Below are positions 30,690-35,047 of a DNA stretch of 35,047 bases, piece by piece. Each line of letters begins with the position of its first letter. The stretch's first letter is position 1. The position numbers were made by a program, and so were the translations under genes. The notes beneath the pieces were generated by a model. It saw nothing but the letters and a program-made list of their open reading frames with translations, made no database searches and was not told where the DNA came from. Origin of the DNA: a virus. The stretch is from the IMG/VR virus record IMGVR_UViG_3300032293_001188, positions 1-35,047 of that record; one strand, 5' to 3'.

Positions 30690-31549
30690 TGCCACGTAAA
30701 AAGAATCCTACCAACAATTATTTCCATGAAGGAGTAGAAGAAGCAATCAAACTATATAATAAAGCTGAGTCTGAGCTAGAGCGTAATAGGCTATTCACAA
30801 TCATATATCCTGCTCTAGCGAAGATTAGCGAAGTATATTACAATAAAATTAAACCTGTGTATATTGAAGGTGAACCATTAGATATTCAAATGGATTGTAC
30901 TTGCTACCTTAGTGAAAGATTACATAGGATTAGAGATGGTAAAGGAAAAGCGTTCTCTTACTTTACAATATGTGCTAAAAACTATTATATATTTTGGAAT
31001 CAAAAAGGATATAAGGAAGTACAAAGAACTCTTAAGTTAGATGTATTAAATGAAAATTGGGATATAGCTGATGATACTTCAAATAGAGTAGAGGAGATGG
31101 AAAAATCTGCTAAACTGCTTTCCGCATTTGTAGATTATATGGATGAGCATAGAGAAAAGTTTGTACATACTAAAAAAGGAAATATTGTAGTACAGGCAGT
31201 TATTGATTTCTTACGAGATGTGGATTCAATTGAAGATTTTAATCGTAGAAATATAATGAATGACTTAACCGAAATAAACGGATACAAAGTAGATAGACAT
31301 TATATAACAAAAGTATTTAACCGATTACAAATACACTATGGTGTGTTTAGTAGGGAGTGGTTGAAAACAGGTAAATCAATTCCGTTTTGGGATAAAGATA
31401 AATTAACTCCAGAAGAAATAAAATTTTGTATAGAAAATTATACACCAAATAAAGGTGGCCTTAGTATTGTAGGATTATCTAAAAAGTTCAATGTAGAAGA
31501 ATATACAATAAGAAAAGAATTATATTCAGCTGGGTTAGCTTCTATCTAA
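30689..31549 (+). CDS. Late-transcription sigma factor, T4 gp55-like
   Basis: The 286-aa protein has a helical N-terminus (EAIKLYNKAESELERNRLFTIIY) and a segment MDCTCYLSERLHRIRDGKGKAFSYFTICAKNYYIFWNQKGYK near residues 68-110. That segment strongly resembles sigma region 2 of T4 gp55-type late sigma factors (KAFSYFxIxxKNY). A C-terminal helix-turn-helix follows (LSIVGLSKKFNVEEYTIRKELYSAG, near 259-283). Larger than T4 gp55 (185 aa). It is behind an early promoter, so it would appear early and switch host RNA polymerase to late phage promoters. It ends tail-to-tail with the leftward 107-aa gene, overlapping by 8 bp. Confidence 0.75.
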   Translation: MPRKKNPTNNYFHEGVEEAIKLYNKAESELERNRLFTIIYPALAKISEVYYNKIKPVYIEGEPLDIQMDCTCYLSERLHRIRDGKGKAFSYFTICAKNYYIFWNQKGYKEVQRTLKLDVLNENWDIADDTSNRVEEMEKSAKLLSAFVDYMDEHREKFVHTKKGNIVVQAVIDFLRDVDSIEDFNRRNIMNDLTEINGYKVDRHYITKVFNRLQIHYGVFSREWLKTGKSIPFWDKDKLTPEEIKFCIENYTPNKGGLSIVGLSKKFNVEEYTIRKELYSAGLASI

Positions 31550-31865
31550 CTCTATATCTCTTGCCTTCCCAACGGCATTCAGTAACAAATCCTAAATTGA
31601 TTGTTCTCCACTCATCGTTGTTATCTTCGGACTTTACAACCATATAATCATAAGCCTCATAATCATAGATAGCACCTCTAGCGATACCATTTAAGAAAGG
31701 GCCCCAATATACTGAACGAGTTGTTTGCCCTCCATCAACTTTATTCCACTTAACCCAAATAGGTTTTCCAGCATTACTATCCAATAGGAAATCATAAAAC
31801 TGTGTGAATGTAATTTCAGGTACAGCAAATTGTAATATCTTATTATGTACGTTATTTTCTATCAT
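31542..31865 (-). CDS. Hypothetical late protein
   Basis: The 107-aa protein has many aromatic residues (GKPIWVKWNKVDGGQTTRSV, then YEAYDYMVVKSEDNNDEWRT) and looks beta-rich. It is the last gene of the leftward train, overlapping the protease gene by 14 bp and the convergent sigma gene by 8 bp. A virion or head role is plausible from operon position. Not recognised. Confidence 0.55.
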   Translation of the reverse strand: MIENNVHNKILQFAVPEITFTQFYDFLLDSNAGKPIWVKWNKVDGGQTTRSVYWGPFLNGIARGAIYDYEAYDYMVVKSEDNNDEWRTINLGFVTECRWEGKRYRVR

Positions 31866-32580
31866 TGAAATCTTGCAATATTGGTGGTATAGATGAACCC
31901 GAAACTGCTTCGCCAGGGTATGAACTTGCTACTGATGGTTCTGCTAATTCAATTCCATTATCCATTAACATAGAATGAATAGTATGTAATACTTTCTTAG
32001 CTTCATCTTCAGTCAACTCATCAATCTCTTTTAACAAATATCTTTGATTTGCAGCCTCAACTAATTGATGGCTAAAGAGACCTTCAATGCTGAAACCTGT
32101 AAGTTTACCAGTCTTAACAAAATCTTGCCACAACTTTTCGTTGTTTACTTTCATTGTACCAGCCCATGTGCCTGGCACTAATGATAAACCATACAATGCT
32201 GATTTATCTTTTGTTGTAGATTCTACAACCCAGCTTTCAACTAATGATACGTCTGAAACTGATTTCTTATGTTCAACAGTTACCTTATCGGTATATTTGT
32301 TTTGTAAGTATTTCTCACTTAATTTCTTAATAGTAGGTGCAGATAAGAATACATGATACGGTTTACCTTCACCATCTATACGAAGTATTCTCTTATCCGG
32401 CACCAGGATAGGCCCAAGGACCAATCTTTTATCGTTATCTACTGCTTGAAATTGAACTTGCTCTTTATCAAATGCTATCCAACCAGACTCAATAGCCGGC
32501 TCAGATACCATTGAAATTGCATATACCTCATCGGCATCATCTTCAATTACTAGTTCGTATATTAAATCTTCTGTTATCAT
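31852..32580 (-). CDS. XkdF-like prohead protease
   Basis: The 242-aa protein starts with AISMVSEPAIESGWIAF (about 21-37), the usual N-terminal cleavage-like segment of XkdF-type proteins. It continues with VTVEHKKSVSDVSLVESWVV (about 100-119), with the candidate catalytic His near 104. GTWAGTMKVNNEKLWQDF and TGKLTGFSIEG (to about 167) follow, with a Ser in the conserved GFSIEG. This is the phage-PBSX XkdF / HK97-like prohead protease family, which trims scaffold and capsid during maturation. Its position after the tape measure, far from the capsid gene, is unusual. Confidence 0.8.
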   Translation of the reverse strand: MITEDLIYELVIEDDADEVYAISMVSEPAIESGWIAFDKEQVQFQAVDNDKRLVLGPILVPDKRILRIDGEGKPYHVFLSAPTIKKLSEKYLQNKYTDKVTVEHKKSVSDVSLVESWVVESTTKDKSALYGLSLVPGTWAGTMKVNNEKLWQDFVKTGKLTGFSIEGLFSHQLVEAANQRYLLKEIDELTEDEAKKVLHTIHSMLMDNGIELAEPSVASSYPGEAVSGSSIPPILQDFNDRK

Positions 32581-32618
32581 AATGTTTTAACAATTAAGTT
32601 TAGGTTTTTATTCATATA

Positions 32619-32626
32619 TATTTATA
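32619..32626 (-). promoter_or_regulatory. Possible late promoter box TATAAATA before the protease gene
   Basis: TATAAATA on the minus strand in the 48-bp gap between tape measure and protease, 38 bp before the protease ATG. It is the same box as before the capsid gene. The surroundings are a TA-rich run, so a chance match is quite possible. Confidence 0.3.
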
Positions 32627-32628
32627 TA

Positions 32629-34434
32629 TTAGTATCCACCAAATGTTGCTGCGTTAGATGTTCTTCTATCTAATGCCTGTTGTGATGATACATCTCCTGC
32701 AACGACGTAAGCTTTCACCGGCTTTCCGCTGGTTGCTGCTAATGTACCTGCTATTTGTGCACCAGGTGATGCTGCCTGTGTTCCACCTATCGTTGGTGCA
32801 GCCATACCTGCTACGGTTGGAGCTGCTGGTGCTGCTTGACCTGAAGGTAAAGAAGTTCCACCACCACCTACTGATGTTGCGTTATCACTACTATTAATTT
32901 GTTGTATTGATTTAGCTGCTCCTGCTATTGTAGATGCGATACCTAATGCTGCTGATATTGTGTTAATAGTAACCCAAGGTTGTCCTACAGTAAGAGGAAA
33001 CGCTGCTGCTGCTTTAGCGTTAGCTACTGCAGTATTTGCTACAATCTTTCCAATAGCTGCAGCCTGTTCTACTACGATACCAGCGATTGCTAACTTCTTA
33101 TTTTTTCCAGCTATTTGTTGTAAGAATGAACCGAACTGTCCAACTAAATCTAATTGTGCATTTTGTAATTCAGCTTTAGCATCCAACTCAGCCATATCAA
33201 TTTGCTTTCTTTGGTCTGATGCTGCTTTAGCAATTGCTGTTTTTTGATTTTCAGTTAAATCTTTTTCACTTAAAAGGATTTGTTCTTTCTCATTTATTAA
33301 TGCTCTCCTTTGGTCAAATGTCATAGCATCAAACTCTAATTGAGCATCAACACCTAATAAATCATCTTCTCTTTTCTTATTTACTTTTTCCTTTTCTTTC
33401 TCAGCTGCTTCTTTATCTTTCTCAGCTTTTTCTTTAGCTGCTTCTTCTTTCTTCTTAACCTCCTCATCATCGTACTTCTTATTAATTGCGGCTACTTCTA
33501 ATCTACCTTGCTCTATTACTGAAGATTTATCTTTAATACCAGCTTTTTCTAATGCTACTAATCTTTCGTTTTGTTTTAATCCAGCATTGTATATGTCCTG
33601 GTCTCTTTGTTCTAATGTAGATACATAAGCTTCAGTTAATACTTTATTTGCATCTGCTAAATTCTTAGCTGCTTCTTCTTCTTGCTTCTTTCTTTTCTCA
33701 GCTGCTTTAGCTGCATTCTCTGCTCTTTTCTTAGCTTGTTCGTCTTGCTTTTTAGTTAGTTCTTCTTGTCTTTTCTTCTCAGCTTCATTTGTTTTTTGTT
33801 GAACCTCATCTACTGATAGAGTTGCTTCTTTAATTTTAGCAGAAGATATACCAAGCTTTTCAGCAAACCATGCAAATGCTTGACCTGTTTTTTCTAATAC
33901 AGCTGCAAATCCATTAAACAAAGGTACTGCTACCTTTTCAACTATTGCTAATATAGGACCTAATATTGATGAGAATCCTTGCGATAATCTATTAAGAGTT
34001 TTCTGACCTTCTGCAGTAGATTCTAATGATTTCTTCATTAAGATTAATGCTCCTGCAATTGCAGCAATAACAGCTACAACTGGATTAGCTAACATCATTT
34101 TGAATGCATCACCAATACCTTTAATTGCTCCACCGGCCTGACCTGCAGGACCTGGTAACGCAGATAGTTGGTCTTCAAATTGTTTTGATTGGAATTGAAC
34201 TTTTTCTAATCCATCTTCCAAATCATCCAATTGTGCTCTTAACTTATTGAACTTTACTTTATCACCTGCAGCTGCAGCTTCCTGCAAATCCTTTTGTGTT
34301 TTACGAATTTGTAATTGTAGTTTGACAAAGGCTCCTGCGGTTTCTTCGGCCTTATCACCTAAGTCTCCTACTTCTTCCGCACCCTTTACTTGGGTATCAA
34401 TAATTGCGGTGTATGTGGTTGTATTATCAGCCAT
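32629..34434 (-). CDS. Tape measure protein
   Basis: The 601-aa protein has long helical and coiled-coil stretches rich in Ala, Lys and Glu (about 215-360), a hydrophobic segment NPVVAVIAAIAGALILM (about 117-133), a second hydrophobic region around 470-510, and a C-terminal PVKAYVVAGDVSSQQALDRR typical of tape measure ends in Bacteroidota phages. It sets tail length; by the usual rule of about 1.5 angstroms per residue the tail would be roughly 90 nm. It may help DNA cross the envelope. Its start shares one base with the stop of a 51-aa gene (TAATG). Confidence 0.85.
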   Translation of the reverse strand: MADNTTTYTAIIDTQVKGAEEVGDLGDKAEETAGAFVKLQLQIRKTQKDLQEAAAAGDKVKFNKLRAQLDDLEDGLEKVQFQSKQFEDQLSALPGPAGQAGGAIKGIGDAFKMMLANPVVAVIAAIAGALILMKKSLESTAEGQKTLNRLSQGFSSILGPILAIVEKVAVPLFNGFAAVLEKTGQAFAWFAEKLGISSAKIKEATLSVDEVQQKTNEAEKKRQEELTKKQDEQAKKRAENAAKAAEKRKKQEEEAAKNLADANKVLTEAYVSTLEQRDQDIYNAGLKQNERLVALEKAGIKDKSSVIEQGRLEVAAINKKYDDEEVKKKEEAAKEKAEKDKEAAEKEKEKVNKKREDDLLGVDAQLEFDAMTFDQRRALINEKEQILLSEKDLTENQKTAIAKAASDQRKQIDMAELDAKAELQNAQLDLVGQFGSFLQQIAGKNKKLAIAGIVVEQAAAIGKIVANTAVANAKAAAAFPLTVGQPWVTINTISAALGIASTIAGAAKSIQQINSSDNATSVGGGGTSLPSGQAAPAAPTVAGMAAPTIGGTQAASPGAQIAGTLAATSGKPVKAYVVAGDVSSQQALDRRTSNAATFGGY

Positions 34435-34589
34435 TATTTTTTACTTTTCCAGATTCTTTTTAGTAACAATTTTCCTTCGCTTATGGATTGAGGATATTTG
34501 TATTTACCTTTGGCAATATCAATATCTTCGTTTACTCCATAAAATTCTCCTAAGTTCAATAAATCAATTACGGTCTTTATCATATCCAT
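34434..34589 (-). CDS. Small protein upstream of the tape measure
   Basis: A 51-aa frame (MDMIKTVIDLLNLGEFYGVN, then GKYKYPQSISEGKLLLKRIW and a Lys-rich end) runs from the ATG at 34587-34589 to a TAA whose last base begins the tape measure ATG (TAATG coupling). Tight coupling and gene-like composition support it. It occupies the usual position of a tail chaperone second product, but shows no recognisable similarity to one. Confidence 0.65.
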   Translation of the reverse strand: MDMIKTVIDLLNLGEFYGVNEDIDIAKGKYKYPQSISEGKLLLKRIWKSKK

Positions 34590-34614
34590 TTAACACTTTT
34601 GTTTGGTTTTGTGA

Positions 34615-35047
34615 TTAAGGGTTCAATTGGAATAAAATCATACACTTATCGTTATAATGCGGGTATCCTTCCTGACAATCTTCATTTATTAGATAAATTG
34701 GATTTAGCTGAAATGGAGGTATCATTAGATTAATGCATTTCCAGCCACCATTCTCTACATCAGGGTTCATATCCCATTTAGTAAAGGATGTGGCTAGGAG
34801 GTATTTTGAGCCACTCTCCTGACAGTTTCTTATAGCCTTTGATACATTATCATTACTTAGGTGTCCCAAGCAATCTCTGGTGAATATTAAATCTACCTTT
34901 GGTAATGGGTCATTGATTAAATCCAGCACCCTAAAATCGGTATGCGGATAATTTGCTTTGTTTAATCCTATCAATGGGTCTACTATATCTGCTCCTATAT
35001 AAGAAGCGCCACATAAATCTACATCTTTCATCCAGTTCCAGTCTCCG
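34615..35047 (-). CDS. Class I SAM-dependent methyltransferase, main part (5' end lies past the junction)
   Basis: C-terminal portion of the 199-aa methyltransferase that starts at base 290 on the circle. This part shows YIGADIVDPLIG, the strand and acidic residue that bind SAM ribose; DLIFTRDCLGHLSND, the family's motif near the active site; and a C-terminal half with GGWKCINLMIPPFQLNPIY. The frame is uninterrupted across the junction, so the gene is intact. Within the linear window bases 34925-35047 duplicate 1-123. The 51-aa gene and tape measure follow after a 25-bp gap. Confidence 0.85.
   Translation of the reverse strand, partial: GDWNWMKDVDLCGASYIGADIVDPLIGLNKANYPHTDFRVLDLINDPLPKVDLIFTRDCLGHLSNDNVSKAIRNCQESGSKYLLATSFTKWDMNPDVENGGWKCINLMIPPFQLNPIYLINEDCQEGYPHYNDKCMILFQLNP
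34925..35047. repeat. Terminal direct repeat, right copy
   Basis: Identical to bases 1-123. Removing one copy gives a circle of 34,924 bp with an intact methyltransferase gene over the join. Confidence 0.95.

Noticed and set aside
34247-34618. A 123-aa plus-strand frame over the tape measure start
   Set aside because: Antisense to the tape measure and the coupled 51-aa gene; Cys/Ser/Leu-rich shadow composition.
1-35047. Prophage status (integrase, attachment site, lysogeny repressor)
   Set aside because: No recombinase or CI-like repressor was found, and the map closes as a circle without host flanks. A plasmid-like lifestyle cannot be excluded, given the initiator and DnaA boxes.

Overview
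The window is a complete small tailed-phage genome that maps as a circle. Its first 123 bases are repeated exactly at its end (1-123 = 34925-35047), so the unit is 34,924 bp. One methyltransferase gene runs across the junction. The DNA is AT-rich. Genes lack Shine-Dalgarno sites and have A/T-rich leaders, and the rightward promoters carry the Bacteroidota -7 element TAnnTTTG. The host is therefore most likely a member of the Bacteroidota. A 601-aa tape measure, a tail tube protein, an HK97-type capsid set and a PBSX-like terminase point to a long-tailed, non-contractile (siphovirus-like) virion. I saw no integrase, DNA polymerase, endolysin, holin or tRNA.

Layout. A control region at about 26.6-27.1 kb separates two transcription directions. 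It holds tandem perfect DnaA boxes, TTGATnATCAA palindromes, an ACCGCTCATCA repeat set and promoters. Rightward (27.1-30.0 kb) runs an early operon of mostly unrecognised genes that ends at a strong terminator. A gp55-like late sigma factor follows at 30.7-31.5 kb behind its own promoter. Leftward from 26.6 kb and across the circle junction runs one long gene train: winged-helix replication protein, HNH nuclease, APS kinase (CysC), small nucleotidyltransferase, DUF2061 membrane protein, small genes, sigma-like protein, glycosyltransferase, TerS, TerL, tail assembly chaperone, a 9-kb block of fibre and adhesin genes, scaffold, major capsid protein, tail tube, portal, connectors, tail hub proteins, a second glycosyltransferase, methyltransferase, tape measure and prohead protease.

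The most striking theme is decoration of the virion surface. Five proteins carry long mucin-like Thr/Ser blocks and others carry collagen-like or glycine-rich adhesin domains. Beside or among them lie a hydroxyproline-arabinosyltransferase-like glycosyltransferase, a methyltransferase and a PAPS-type sulfotransferase. Elsewhere in the same gene train are an APS kinase (which makes PAPS), an HxGH nucleotidyltransferase, a DUF2061 protein and a second glycosyltransferase. My inference is that the phage makes O-glycosylated and possibly sulfated tail fibres, or modifies host glycans, using its own PAPS supply. A second strong signal is a probable -1 frameshift in the tail chaperone gene at a run of nine T on the coding strand. 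There the -1 frame continues for 87 more codons into a tail-chaperone-like domain.
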